Program-made: the position numbers and the translations under genes
Assembly: GCA_024636595.1 (NCBI GenBank)
Contig: JAGXGT010000099.1
Coordinates: 1 to 18,587, forward strand
DNA: 18,587 nt
Reading direction: 5' to 3'
Source of the DNA: Sphingomonadales bacterium
Lineage (GTDB): Bacteria > Pseudomonadota > Alphaproteobacteria > Sphingomonadales > Sphingomonadaceae
Notes under the pieces: generated by a model
Database searches by the model: none
Told to the model about the DNA's origin: nothing
Seen by the model: the letters and a program-made list of their open reading frames with translations, nothing else
In this document: in pieces, positions 6,783-14,235 of the stretch
How the letters are laid out: each line of letters opens with the position of its first letter
Numbering within the stretch: the first letter of the stretch is position 1

Positions 6783-6827
6783 CTGTCACACCCCGGTCAC
6801 CGCCGCGTCACCGCGCCCGCCTAAAAT
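6783..6827 (+). promoter_or_regulatory. Putative Pho box array and -10 box of btaAB
   Basis: CTGTCAC (6783-6789), CGGTCAC (6794-6800) and GCGTCAC (6805-6811) are three direct half-sites at exact 11-bp spacing. The first pair fits the PhoB consensus of two CTGTCAT-like heptamers separated by 4 nt. A TAAAAT -10 box (6822-6827) follows the last half-site by 10 nt, where PhoB-activated promoters place it. The btaA ATG is 33 nt further on. Together with the function of btaAB this supports induction by phosphate starvation; it is not proven. Confidence 0.6.
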
Positions 6828-6860
6828 CACCGATATCATCCAGGCTATCGGAGAAGCCAA

Positions 6861-8087
6861 ATGAACGCACAAGCGGGTTCGGTTAAGCAGTCCACCATAT
6901 TGAACGATGCTGTATTGCCCAATCGCGCCAGCAAGGCGGGGCTGCTCGAGCGGGCTTTTGCGCTGGCATTTCGGGGGCTGGTCTATCCGCAGATTTGGGA
7001 AGATCCGGTCGCCGATATGGAGGCGCTGGATATCCGGCCGGACCATCATATCGTCACCATCGCCAGCGGCGGTTGCAATGCCCTGTCCTATCTCAGCGCC
7101 AATCCGGCGAAGATCACGGCGGTCGACCTCAATGCGGCGCATATCGCGCTCAATCGGCTGAAATCGGTGGCGGCGCAGCGGCTGGACAGCCATGAGGATT
7201 TCTTTCGGTTTTTCGGGCAGGCGAACAGCAAGGATAATCTCGCGGTCTATCGCAAGCAGCTGCGGCCGCATCTCGATGCCGCCAGCCGCAAATATTGGGA
7301 TGGCCGCGACCATTTCGGCCAGCGCCGGATCAACGGCTTTGCCAAGGGCTTCTATCGCAAGGGGCTGCTCGGCAATTTCATCGGGCTGGTGCATATGCTA
7401 GCGCGATTGTGCGGCGTCAGGCCGTCGCTACTGATGGCGGCGCGGACGCGCGAGGAACAGATCGAATTGTTCGAGCGGCATATCGGTCCGCTGTTCCGGA
7501 CCAGGCGGATGCGCTTCCTCTGCTCCAATCCGATGGCTCTGTTCGGGCTCGGCATCCCGCCGGCGCAATATCGCGCGCTCGCTGGCGACAAGCATATGGC
7601 CGATGTGCTCCACGAGCGGACCCGCAAGCTGGCCTGCGACTTTGCCATATCCGACAATTATTTCGCGCAGCAGGCCTTTGGCCGCGCCTATCAGAGCGCA
7701 GCCCCCGGATCGGTGCCGCCTTATCTCGAGCAGGAAAGCTTCGCCTGGCTCGGCGAACGCAGCCAGCGGCTCGATATCCGCCATCAGAATTTCATCGAAT
7801 TTCTCGCCAGCCAGGATGCCGGATCGCTCGATCGCTATGTCCTGCTCGACGCGCAGGACTGGATGACCGACCAGCAGCTCAACCGGCTGTGGGGCGAGAT
7901 TGGCCGGACCGCCAAGCCGGGCGCGCGGGTGTTGTTCCGGACGGCGGCGGAGGAGACGCTGCTGCCGGGACGGGTGGCCGACGAGCTGCTCTCCGCCTGG
8001 GACTATGACGCGGCGCTGTCGCAGGCGCTGACCCGCAAAGACCGCTCGGCGATCTACGGCGCGATGCATCTGTACCGGCTGAAATGA
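6861..8087 (+). CDS. btaA: S-adenosylmethionine:diacylglycerol 3-amino-3-carboxypropyltransferase
   Basis: First enzyme of betaine-lipid synthesis: it transfers the 3-amino-3-carboxypropyl group of S-adenosylmethionine to diacylglycerol, giving diacylglyceryl-homoserine. The protein is 408 residues (DUF3419/BtaA family, normal length). Landmarks: GLVYPQIWEDPVADMEAL (39-56), the nucleotide-binding-like loop HIVTIASGGCNALSYL (63-78) followed by ITAVDLNAAHIALNRLK, the F-F-R-F-F-G block (114-118), and the C-terminal region YVLLDAQDWM...ARVLFRTAAEE. The start has GGAG 7 nt upstream. It overlaps btaB by ATGA (stop 8085-8087, next ATG 8084), so the two are co-translated. Three Pho-box-like half-sites lie upstream. 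It is likely membrane-associated, since its substrate is a lipid. Assignment is strong from family motifs and from the btaB partner. Confidence 0.92.
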   Translation: MNAQAGSVKQSTILNDAVLPNRASKAGLLERAFALAFRGLVYPQIWEDPVADMEALDIRPDHHIVTIASGGCNALSYLSANPAKITAVDLNAAHIALNRLKSVAAQRLDSHEDFFRFFGQANSKDNLAVYRKQLRPHLDAASRKYWDGRDHFGQRRINGFAKGFYRKGLLGNFIGLVHMLARLCGVRPSLLMAARTREEQIELFERHIGPLFRTRRMRFLCSNPMALFGLGIPPAQYRALAGDKHMADVLHERTRKLACDFAISDNYFAQQAFGRAYQSAAPGSVPPYLEQESFAWLGERSQRLDIRHQNFIEFLASQDAGSLDRYVLLDAQDWMTDQQLNRLWGEIGRTAKPGARVLFRTAAEETLLPGRVADELLSAWDYDAALSQALTRKDRSAIYGAMHLYRLK

Positions 8088-8767
8088 GCTTGATGGAGGA
8101 TATTTTGCGCAAACGGGCGAGCGAGCGCCACGCCGACCTGATGGACCGTGTCTATCGCAGCCAGAGCGGCATCTATGACCTGACCCGCAAATATTATCTG
8201 CTTGGCCGGGATCAGCTGATCAAGGCGCTGGACCCGCCGCCCGGCGGTCGGGTTCTGGAAATCGGCTGCGGCACCGCGCGCAATCTGGTGCAGGCGGCGA
8301 AAGCGTGGCCGCAAGCGGAATTCTACGGCTTTGATATCAGCTCGGAAATGCTGAAGGCGGCGCGCAAGAATCTGGCGCAGAGCGGGATGCGGGAGCGGAT
8401 CACTTTATTCCATGGTGACGCGGAAAATCCAGCGCTGGCGATGCCGCTGACGGTGCGCAGATTCGACCGGATATTCCTGTCTTTCTGCCTGTCGATGATC
8501 CCCGACTGGCAGAGCGCGATCCGGCAGGCGCTGACCTTGCTGGCACCGGGCGGGGAATTGCATATCGTCGATTTCGGCCAGTCGGAGCAATTGCCCGCGC
8601 CGTTTCGCTCGATCCTGCAGCAATGGCTGGCGCTGTTCCATGTGACACCGCGCGAACATCTGGGTGCGTTTTTGATTGAGCTGGACAGCGAGATAGGCAC
8701 CCGCAGCGAATTTATCCGGCATTATCGCGGCTATAGCTGGCGGTTTGTGATCAGAATGCCGGCCTGA
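8084..8767 (+). CDS. btaB: Diacylglyceryl-homoserine N-methyltransferase (DGTS synthesis)
   Basis: Second enzyme of betaine-lipid synthesis: three successive S-adenosylmethionine-dependent N-methylations turn diacylglyceryl-homoserine into diacylglyceryl-N,N,N-trimethylhomoserine (DGTS). The protein is 227 residues, a class I methyltransferase. Motif I is VLEIGCGTARNL (57-68), followed by the acidic turn FYGFDISSEML, HGDAE, and the post-motif strand FDRIFLSFCLSMIPDW, with LLAPGGELHIVDFG after it. The F-C-L-S-M-I-P segment and Y-R-G-Y-S-W-R near the end are typical of BtaB. The ATG at 8084 overlaps the btaA stop; an ATG three codons later (8093) is also possible. It ends 18 nt from the convergent M20 peptidase gene. 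Confidence 0.9.
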   Translation: MSLMEDILRKRASERHADLMDRVYRSQSGIYDLTRKYYLLGRDQLIKALDPPPGGRVLEIGCGTARNLVQAAKAWPQAEFYGFDISSEMLKAARKNLAQSGMRERITLFHGDAENPALAMPLTVRRFDRIFLSFCLSMIPDWQSAIRQALTLLAPGGELHIVDFGQSEQLPAPFRSILQQWLALFHVTPREHLGAFLIELDSEIGTRSEFIRHYRGYSWRFVIRMPA

Positions 8768-8785
8768 TAAGCAGGGATATTTGTC

Positions 8786-10234
8786 TCACTCGGCCAGCTG
8801 TTTCAATATCCAGTACCAGTGATCCAGCCCGCCATAGAAAGACGCGACCGGCAGCCGTTCGTTCAAACCATGGGCGAACATGTCGGACGCTTTCATCGCA
8901 GCACCGGACATCGCTACCGTATCATAACCCAGCGTCCGGTAGTGCATGCCATCAGTGCCGCCGGATTCCATATAGGGCAAGATGGTCAGGCCCGGATATC
9001 TCTTGTCGAGACTGTAACGTAGCGCTTCCTTTACATCGTCGCGCAGCTTTGATTCCGGACTTTCGGTGACATTGGTGATCAGCTTGAAGGTCACCCCTTC
9101 ATTGCCGATGACCTGTTTCAGCTTCGCCTCGGTCGCCGCAGCGCCCTCACCCGGGAAAATCCGGCAATTGACCGTGGCAGTGGCGGATTGTGGCAGCGCA
9201 TTTTCGGCGTGGCCAGCCCTCAACATGGTGGCGATGCAGGTGGTGCCCAGCGTGCCTACCGCTTCCGGATTGGCTTGCAGGGTGGCTATCGCCGATGCGT
9301 CCGAAGGTTCGGCGGCGAAGCGCGACATCGCCTGCCCCAGTTCGCCGGGAGTCAATTTGCCAGCGGTGGCAAAATAATTCTTGGTCAACTCGGTCGCGCG
9401 AACCGGAAATTGATAGGCGGCGATCTTGCCCAAGGCCGCAGCCAGTTCGTAAATGGCATTGTCCGACCGCGGACGCGAGCTATGACCGCCGGGGTTGGTT
9501 ACGGTCAGTTCAAAGGTGGCAAAGGTTTTTTCCGCCGACTGGACGCGAAAGGCAACGGGCGCGTCATTGTCCGCCAGGGCAATGCCACCGGCATCGCTGT
9601 TCAATATGATTTCGGGATCGATATTTTCTGCGACATATTTGGCCTGCGCCCGCGTCGAGATCATGCCGGTTTCCTCGTCCCCCGAGAAGACCAGCACCAG
9701 ATCGCGCGAAGGCTGCCAGCCCTCGGCCTTGAGCCGCAAGAAGGTGGCGGTCAGATTGGTGATGCCATATTTATTGTCGTCGGTTCCGCGGCCGAAGAAA
9801 TAGCCATCTTCCTCGGTCAGCGTGAACGGTGGGCGCACCCAGTCCTTGGCCAGCGCATCGACCACATCCATATGGCCGAGCAGGACAATCGGCTTTTTGG
9901 TGCTGCCCGGTTTCGCCCGATAGGTGACCATGAGCCCCTGGGTTTTTTCACCATCGCTGTCATAGTCGGTGACGCGGATGTCATCGTCGCTGAAGCCCGC
10001 TTTCTTGAAGCGTTCGACCAGATAGGACACCATGGCGGGAACCTGTTCCTGTCCGCGCGCTGTCCGAAATGCGATGACATCGCGGTAAATGTCGCGCGCC
10101 AGTTGCTGATCCGGCGTCAGCGTGGCAGCGTCTTGCGCCACTGCCGGTTGGGCGCAAAAAACGCTGGCCGCCACAAGCAATGCCAGCCGACCCGACCATT
10201 TATTCCGATTTGTCCAAATTTCACGCGTTATCAT
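8786..10234 (-). CDS. Secreted M20/M25/M40-family metallopeptidase
   Basis: Predicted periplasmic dizinc exopeptidase or dipeptidase, 482 residues. The N-terminal signal peptide has a charged start (MITREIWTNRNKWSGR), a hydrophobic core LALLVAASVFCA and likely cleavage at AVAQ-DA. Metal and catalytic residues: H121 and D123 in LGHMDVVD, bridging D152 in GRGTDDNKYG, E187 and E188 in SGDEETG, D214 in NSDAGG, and H455 in FAHGLNERLP. The lid domain carries GGHSSRP, a typical M20 signature. Asp rather than Glu at 214 places it in a different M20 branch from the peptidase at 4580-5887, so the two are not recent duplicates. Substrate is unknown. GGGGGA before the ATG supports the start. The gene is convergent with btaB (18-nt gap, no clear terminator) and divergent from the OmpA gene at 10537. 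Confidence 0.92.
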   Translation of the reverse strand: MITREIWTNRNKWSGRLALLVAASVFCAQPAVAQDAATLTPDQQLARDIYRDVIAFRTARGQEQVPAMVSYLVERFKKAGFSDDDIRVTDYDSDGEKTQGLMVTYRAKPGSTKKPIVLLGHMDVVDALAKDWVRPPFTLTEEDGYFFGRGTDDNKYGITNLTATFLRLKAEGWQPSRDLVLVFSGDEETGMISTRAQAKYVAENIDPEIILNSDAGGIALADNDAPVAFRVQSAEKTFATFELTVTNPGGHSSRPRSDNAIYELAAALGKIAAYQFPVRATELTKNYFATAGKLTPGELGQAMSRFAAEPSDASAIATLQANPEAVGTLGTTCIATMLRAGHAENALPQSATATVNCRIFPGEGAAATEAKLKQVIGNEGVTFKLITNVTESPESKLRDDVKEALRYSLDKRYPGLTILPYMESGGTDGMHYRTLGYDTVAMSGAAMKASDMFAHGLNERLPVASFYGGLDHWYWILKQLAE

Positions 10235-10536
10235 AGCCTGTCCCCCAAAAAGCCAGTCTATCTGATGGAAATTTAATGTAAATCTCTATGTCGCCATGGT
10301 CGAGCGGTTTGCTATCGGCGTGACGGCGCTGGTTTGTGCTGCTCGGCGGGGCCGTCGGTGAGATAAATACCAGACAATTAACCATTTCTATTAGCCTTTT
10401 GTTCCATAGCGGGACAGATTGGGCGCCATCGCCCGGGGATTGGTCGCCTGCCAACTGGACTCGGGCGTTGATATCCGGCATTTTGATTGCCCGTTTAAGC
10501 AATGGCCGTGGGCCGAGCAGGGACTGAGGATAGCGA
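10235..10536. other. Divergent intergenic region between the M20 peptidase and the BON-OmpA operon
   Basis: 302 bases that must hold both promoters. An AT-rich stretch (about 10268-10285) lies close to the peptidase start, and another (about 10365-10400) is a likely promoter zone for the OmpA operon, but I find no -35/-10 pair good enough to name. An open frame of 63 codons inside (10336-10527) shows no motif and is not called. GAGGATAGCGA directly before 10537 is a clear ribosome site. Confidence 0.5.
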
Positions 10537-11298
10537 ATGAAAAGCGGCATCAAGATATTGACCGGAGCAGCGGCGACCGCGATTTTGGCGCTGGTCGGCC
10601 ACGTGGCGACCGGCGAAACGTTCATCGCCGGGCTCGAGCAGCAAGCGCAGACGGAATTGGCCGCGCGGGGTCTCGCTGCGGTCGATGTGAGCTTCGATCG
10701 CTCGCCATTGTCGCGAAACGCCGTTCTGCATGGCGAGCTGCCCGACAGTGCGAAACAGGAAGCAATGAGTGTGGTCGTCGCCATCCCCGGCGTCTCCAGC
10801 GTCAGCTGGAAAGGCGAGGAAGCGATCGGAACAGCAACGGCCGATGGAGAATCTGCGCCGGCAGCAACGGCTGCCGATCCTGATGGAGTCGCCAAATGCC
10901 AGGCCGATGTCGACAAAATCGTCGCCACCAATAAAATCAGCTTCCGATCCGGCAGCGCTTATCTTTCACTGGAAACCAGACAGATTCTGGACGAAATTGC
11001 GAAAGCCTTGAAGGCCTGTGATGGCCTGTCGATCCGTGTCGAAGGGCATACCGATGACAATGGCAACAGCGCCGTCAACCGCGAGATGTCGCAAGAGCGC
11101 GCCGACCGCATCAAGGCGGGACTGGTCGAGCGCGGCATTCAGGAAACACAAATTACTGCAACTGGTTACGGTTCGACCCGGCCTCTGGCCAAGGGTTCGG
11201 ACGCGGCTGCCGATGCGCAGAATCGCCGCATTGAATTCCGCATCGGATCTGCCGAAGGTTCGGCGAAAAATGATACCAAAGCGCCACAGGGAAAATGA
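10537..11298 (+). CDS. BON-like plus OmpA peptidoglycan-binding protein
   Basis: Envelope protein of 253 residues with three parts. First, a hydrophobic N-terminal segment (KILTGAAATAILALVGHVA, 6-24), a signal peptide or membrane anchor. Second, a BON-like module (about 30-92), recognised from its pattern ending VVVAIPGVSSVSWKGEE. Third, an OmpA C-terminal domain (about 130-236) with GHTDDNGNSAVNREMSQERA, ATGYGSTRPLA and NRRIEFRI. The two residues that hold diaminopimelate in OmpA-type domains are present as D173 and R188, 15 apart as in characterised proteins. A BON plus OmpA layout is known from mycobacterial ArfA/OmpATb; here function beyond peptidoglycan binding is not known. AGGA 7 nt before the ATG supports the start. 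A 33-residue gene follows 3 nt after the stop, so this is the first gene of an apparent operon. Confidence 0.85.
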   Translation: MKSGIKILTGAAATAILALVGHVATGETFIAGLEQQAQTELAARGLAAVDVSFDRSPLSRNAVLHGELPDSAKQEAMSVVVAIPGVSSVSWKGEEAIGTATADGESAPAATAADPDGVAKCQADVDKIVATNKISFRSGSAYLSLETRQILDEIAKALKACDGLSIRVEGHTDDNGNSAVNREMSQERADRIKAGLVERGIQETQITATGYGSTRPLAKGSDAAADAQNRRIEFRIGSAEGSAKNDTKAPQGK

Positions 11299-11301
11299 TC
11301 G

Positions 11302-11403
11302 ATGCCACTTTTACTTGAAAATCTGTTGCTCCTGCTGGCTACTTTTGCAATTGGCCTCGCTATTGGCTGGCTCATCTGGGGTCGCGGCAACGATGACCTG
11401 TAA
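11302..11403 (+). CDS. 33-residue single-helix membrane protein
   Basis: A very short gene: ATG at 11302, stop TAA at 11401-11403. The protein reads MPLLLENLLLLLATFAIGLA followed by IGWLIWGRGNDDL. Nearly all of it is one transmembrane helix (about residues 3-28) with an aromatic G-W-x-I-W-G-R border and a short polar tail. It starts 3 nt after the OmpA stop with an AGGG-type site about 10 nt upstream and ends 44 nt before the next gene, all on the same strand. It holds no domain I recognise. Its perfect helix, tight spacing and place between two envelope genes argue that it is real. By the inside-positive rule the R-G end probably faces the cytoplasm. Confidence 0.65.
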   Translation: MPLLLENLLLLLATFAIGLAIGWLIWGRGNDDL

Positions 11404-11447
11404 CCGGTCATGACAAGCAACAAGATTCAGAACGGGGTTTTGAGATA

Positions 11448-12038
11448 ATGATTACGCTGATTACGGCCAATTGGCTGTTGTATATAATCGCATTGCTGAT
11501 TGGTATCGTCACCGCATTCTCGGTGTGGGCTGCAACCGGCCGCGAAGCGTCCGAGGTCGACAATTTTTCTGCCGATGACGGCCTGCTTGAAAAAGCGGGT
11601 GAACCGGTCAGACCAGCCGAGCCACAGCCTGAACCAGCCAAGCCCGCGCCGGCAGTTGTCCCCGAACCAGCGCCAAAGCCGGCGCCGAAAGCCGTGGTTG
11701 CCCCGGCGACCCCGGCACCCAAAACCGAGGAAAAACCGGCAGTAGCGCCAGCGGCGCCCGCCGCAACGGGCAAGCCGCAAATCCCGGCAGCGGTCGGCGA
11801 ACCAGACAATCTGCGCCTTATCAAGGGTGTCGGACCGAAATTGAACACGCTGCTGATCAGTCTGGGTGTGACCCGCTTTGACCAGATTGCCGAGTGGAAA
11901 GAGGCTGAAATCAACGAGGTCGATCAATTTCTCGATACGTTCAGCGGACGGATCACCCGGGATGCCTGGATCGATCAGGCGAAATTTCTCGCCAAGGATG
12001 ATATTGCCGGATTTGAGAAGAAGTACGGCAAGCTTTAG
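11448..12038 (+). CDS. Membrane-anchored helix-hairpin-helix protein
   Basis: 196 residues in three parts: one transmembrane helix (about 7-29, NWLLYIIALLIGIVTAFSVW), a long Pro/Ala/Lys/Glu-rich linker (about 52-118, many P-A-P and E-P-A units), and a compact C-terminal domain (about 120-196). The last part holds a helix-hairpin-helix of the H3TH kind, DNLRLIKGVGPKLNTLLISL, followed by GVTRFDQIAEW and a helical tail. Such domains (COG3743-like) are usually annotated as DNA- or protein-binding modules related to the flap-endonuclease helix-hairpin-helix; no nuclease active site is seen here. The flexible linker would let the domain reach away from the inner membrane. It is the third gene of the plus-strand group after BON-OmpA and the 33-residue protein. 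TTTTGAGATA before the ATG is a weak ribosome site. Confidence 0.8.
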   Translation: MITLITANWLLYIIALLIGIVTAFSVWAATGREASEVDNFSADDGLLEKAGEPVRPAEPQPEPAKPAPAVVPEPAPKPAPKAVVAPATPAPKTEEKPAVAPAAPAATGKPQIPAAVGEPDNLRLIKGVGPKLNTLLISLGVTRFDQIAEWKEAEINEVDQFLDTFSGRITRDAWIDQAKFLAKDDIAGFEKKYGKL

Positions 12039-12054
12039 GCCCCGCCGAACCTCA

Positions 12055-13371
12055 TCAATCGATATCGGGGTTGCTCGCCCGGACAATCAGCTTGTCGATC
12101 TTGCGGCCATCCATATCGACAATCTCGAAAATCCAGTCCTGATCTTCAAAGCTTTCGCCTTCTTCCGGCAGATGGCGCAATTGCGCCAGAGCGTGTCCGG
12201 CAACGGTCGCATAGTCGCGGTCTTCTGACAGCCGGAGACTCAGCTTTTCGGCCAGGGCATCAATCGCCATAGCGCCGGAGACCAGGAAGCTGCCGTCCGC
12301 GCGCTCAATCAGGCTGCGCTGGGTTTTTTCATCCTGATCCGAGACAAATTCGCCAGCGATCGAGCTGAGCAGGTCATTGGGCGTCACGATCCCCTCGAAA
12401 TGCCCATATTCGTCGTGCACCAGGATCATCGGCACTTCGGTTTCCCGCAATATTTCCAGCACATCGAGCGCGTCCAGCTGGTCTGGCACCTTTTCCAGCG
12501 GGCGCATCAGTTTGCGCAAATCGAGCTCGTCACCGCCGAGTTGTGCCGCGACAATATCACGGGCCTGAACGACGCCGCGAATCTCGTCGACGGAATGTTC
12601 GGCGACGGGAAAGCGGCTGTGCTGGGATTCCATCAGCAGCTTGTGAATATCCGCGCGCGTCGCATCAATGTCGAGCCAGTCGATCTCGGTGCGCGGCGTC
12701 ATCACCTCGCGAATCGGACGGTCAGCCAGGCGCACGACACCGGCCATCACGGCGCGTTCATGTTCCTCGATAACGCCGGAGCGAGTCGCATCGGCGAAGA
12801 CCATCTGCAATTCTTCCGCAGTCACATGATTGACCTGCTCACGCTTCATCCGCATCAGGCGGAAAATCAGGGCGCTGCTATTATCCAGCAGCCAGACCAG
12901 CGGCGCGGAGATGCGGGCCAGCAATTCCATCGGCTGAGCCATGACCAGGGCGATGCGTTCGGCGGATCGCAGAGCGATCTGTTTTGGGACCAGCTCTCCA
13001 ATCACCAGCGAGGCATAAGTGGTCAGGCCGATCACCAGAACAAAGCCGACGGTGCCCGACAGTTCCTGGCCCATGCCCAGCGCCTGCAGCCGCTCCGCCA
13101 CCGGGCCGCCGAGGCTGGCTCCTGAATAGGCGCCGGCAACAATACCGATCAGGGTGATGCCGATTTGTACGGTGGAGAGAAATTTGCCCGGGTCGCTGGC
13201 AAGACGGAGGGCCGCCTTGGCGCGTTTGCTCCCCCGGTCCGCCAGGCCGTGCAGCTGCGCCTTGCGCGCAGAAACAATCGCCAGTTCAGACATGGCAAAA
13301 ACGCCATTGATCAGCACCAGCACAATTATGATCGCAACGTCAAACCAGGGAAAGGGTGTCATATTGTCCAT
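12055..13371 (-). CDS. CNNM/CBS/CorC-HlyC domain membrane protein (hemolysin family)
   Basis: Polytopic inner-membrane protein of 438 residues with the domain order of the bacterial CorC/TlyC/YfjD family, often labelled hemolysin and related to Mg2+/Na+ exchangers. The N-terminal CNNM transmembrane domain (about 8-200) has VAIIIVLVLINGVFAMSELAIVSARK, the TVQIGITLIGIVAGAYSG segment and the VIGELVPKQIALRSAE block. Two CBS repeats follow (about 215-335), with VMTPRTEIDWLDID, ESQHSRFPVAE and VHDEYGHFEGIVTPNDLL. A C-terminal CorC-HlyC domain (about 350-433) ends near FEIVDMDGRKIDKLIV. The CBS pair probably senses adenine nucleotides. The start at 13371 or three codons later (13362) cannot be decided; neither has a good ribosome site. 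It is convergent with the helix-hairpin-helix gene (16-nt gap). Confidence 0.9.
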   Translation of the reverse strand: MDNMTPFPWFDVAIIIVLVLINGVFAMSELAIVSARKAQLHGLADRGSKRAKAALRLASDPGKFLSTVQIGITLIGIVAGAYSGASLGGPVAERLQALGMGQELSGTVGFVLVIGLTTYASLVIGELVPKQIALRSAERIALVMAQPMELLARISAPLVWLLDNSSALIFRLMRMKREQVNHVTAEELQMVFADATRSGVIEEHERAVMAGVVRLADRPIREVMTPRTEIDWLDIDATRADIHKLLMESQHSRFPVAEHSVDEIRGVVQARDIVAAQLGGDELDLRKLMRPLEKVPDQLDALDVLEILRETEVPMILVHDEYGHFEGIVTPNDLLSSIAGEFVSDQDEKTQRSLIERADGSFLVSGAMAIDALAEKLSLRLSEDRDYATVAGHALAQLRHLPEEGESFEDQDWIFEIVDMDGRKIDKLIVRASNPDID

Positions 13372-13427
13372 TGAAAGGGCGAAATGCCATCAGGCCCTTT
13401 AGCAGCAAGTTTTACAAAATCTCAAGT

Positions 13428-13455
13428 TTGGTGTCAGTCGATGTTCATCTAAATT
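13428..13455 (+). promoter_or_regulatory. Possible promoter of the OmpA lipoprotein gene
   Basis: TTGGTG (13428-13433), a 16-nt spacer and TAAATT (13450-13455) lie in the divergent gap between the CNNM gene and the lipoprotein gene. Matches are moderate, so this is a tentative call. Confidence 0.35.
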
Positions 13456-13527
13456 GCGATAAGCGGAAACTTCTGATCGGCGGGGCGTTAGTCCCGACAG
13501 AACAATAAAAACATGAGGGAACATAAC

Positions 13528-14208
13528 ATGCGGATGAACAAATCAATAATGACAGCGGTTTCGCTCGGTGCTCTGGCACTGACAACCGGCTGCGTCACGG
13601 ACCCCGAAACCGGGAACAGGACCATTTCGAAAGCGGCGATTGGCGGCCTCGGCGGCGTTGTCGGCGGCTATTTGCTGGGCGATGTGCTGGGCGGCAAGAA
13701 TGACCGTACCGCGAAAATCGTTGGCGCTGGCCTTGGTGGCCTGGCTGGTGCAGGCATCGGCTATTACATGGACGAGCAGGAAAAGAAGCTTCGCGAACAG
13801 ACTGCCGGTACCGGCATTGATGTCACCCGTGAAGGCGACAATCTGATTCTCAACATGCCGTCGAACGTCACGTTTCCAGTCGACAGCAGCGCGATCCAGC
13901 CCAGCTTCCAAACCACTTTGGCTAGTGTCGCCGATACGCTTTCCCGCTACGAGAAGAGCTATGTCGATGTGCTCGGCCATACCGACAGCACCGGCAGCGA
14001 CGCCTATAACCAGTCGTTGTCCGAGCGGCGTGCGGAAGCGGTTGCAAACTTCCTTGCAAACAGCGGCGTCCAGCGCGCCCGTCTGGCGACAAGAGGTTAT
14101 GGTGAAAGCCAGCCGATTGCCAGCAACGCCACCGAAGCAGGCCGGGCGGCCAATCGCCGGGTTGAAATCAAGATTGTTCCAATCGCTCAGGCTGATCTGA
14201 ACAACTAA
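13528..14208 (+). CDS. OmpA-family outer-membrane lipoprotein with glycine-zipper region (YiaD-like)
   Basis: 226 residues. The signal peptide ends in a lipobox L-T-T-G-C with the lipidated cysteine at position 22; residue +2 is Val, not Asp, so outer-membrane sorting is expected. Residues about 36-80 are a double glycine-zipper segment (AAIGGLGGVVGGYLLGDVLGG and IVGAGLGGLAGAGIGYYMDE), which may insert in or span a membrane. The OmpA peptidoglycan-binding domain follows (about 98-217): GHTDSTGSDAYNQSLSERRA with D153 and R168 at the canonical 15-residue spacing, then TRGYGESQPIASNATEAGRA and NRRVEIKI. The ATG at 13528 is chosen over 13513 because AGGGA precedes it and it yields a normal signal peptide. 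Role: tethering the outer membrane to peptidoglycan. It is transcribed alone or with the downstream dehydrogenase, separated by two hairpins. Confidence 0.92.
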   Translation: MRMNKSIMTAVSLGALALTTGCVTDPETGNRTISKAAIGGLGGVVGGYLLGDVLGGKNDRTAKIVGAGLGGLAGAGIGYYMDEQEKKLREQTAGTGIDVTREGDNLILNMPSNVTFPVDSSAIQPSFQTTLASVADTLSRYEKSYVDVLGHTDSTGSDAYNQSLSERRAEAVANFLANSGVQRARLATRGYGESQPIASNATEAGRAANRRVEIKIVPIAQADLNN

Positions 14209-14227
14209 ATTAGCGCTTGCGCTTAAT
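14209..14227 (+). other. Small hairpin directly after the lipoprotein gene
   Basis: ATTAGCGC (14209-14216), loop TT, then GCGCTTAAT (14219-14227): an 8-bp stem with one bulged base, starting at the first base after the stop codon. No T-run follows, so it would be a poor intrinsic terminator; it may protect the 3' end of the mRNA. Confidence 0.45.
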
Positions 14228-14235
14228 CTATCATT

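Noticed and set aside
9188..10276. A 362-codon plus-strand frame
   Set aside because: Antisense shadow of the M20 peptidase at 8786-10234, which has a signal peptide and all metal ligands.
13513..13527. Upstream ATG (13513) as the start of the OmpA lipoprotein
   Set aside because: The ATG at 13528 has AGGGA at proper spacing and gives a standard lipoprotein signal peptide; the upstream start would place the ribosome site inside the gene.
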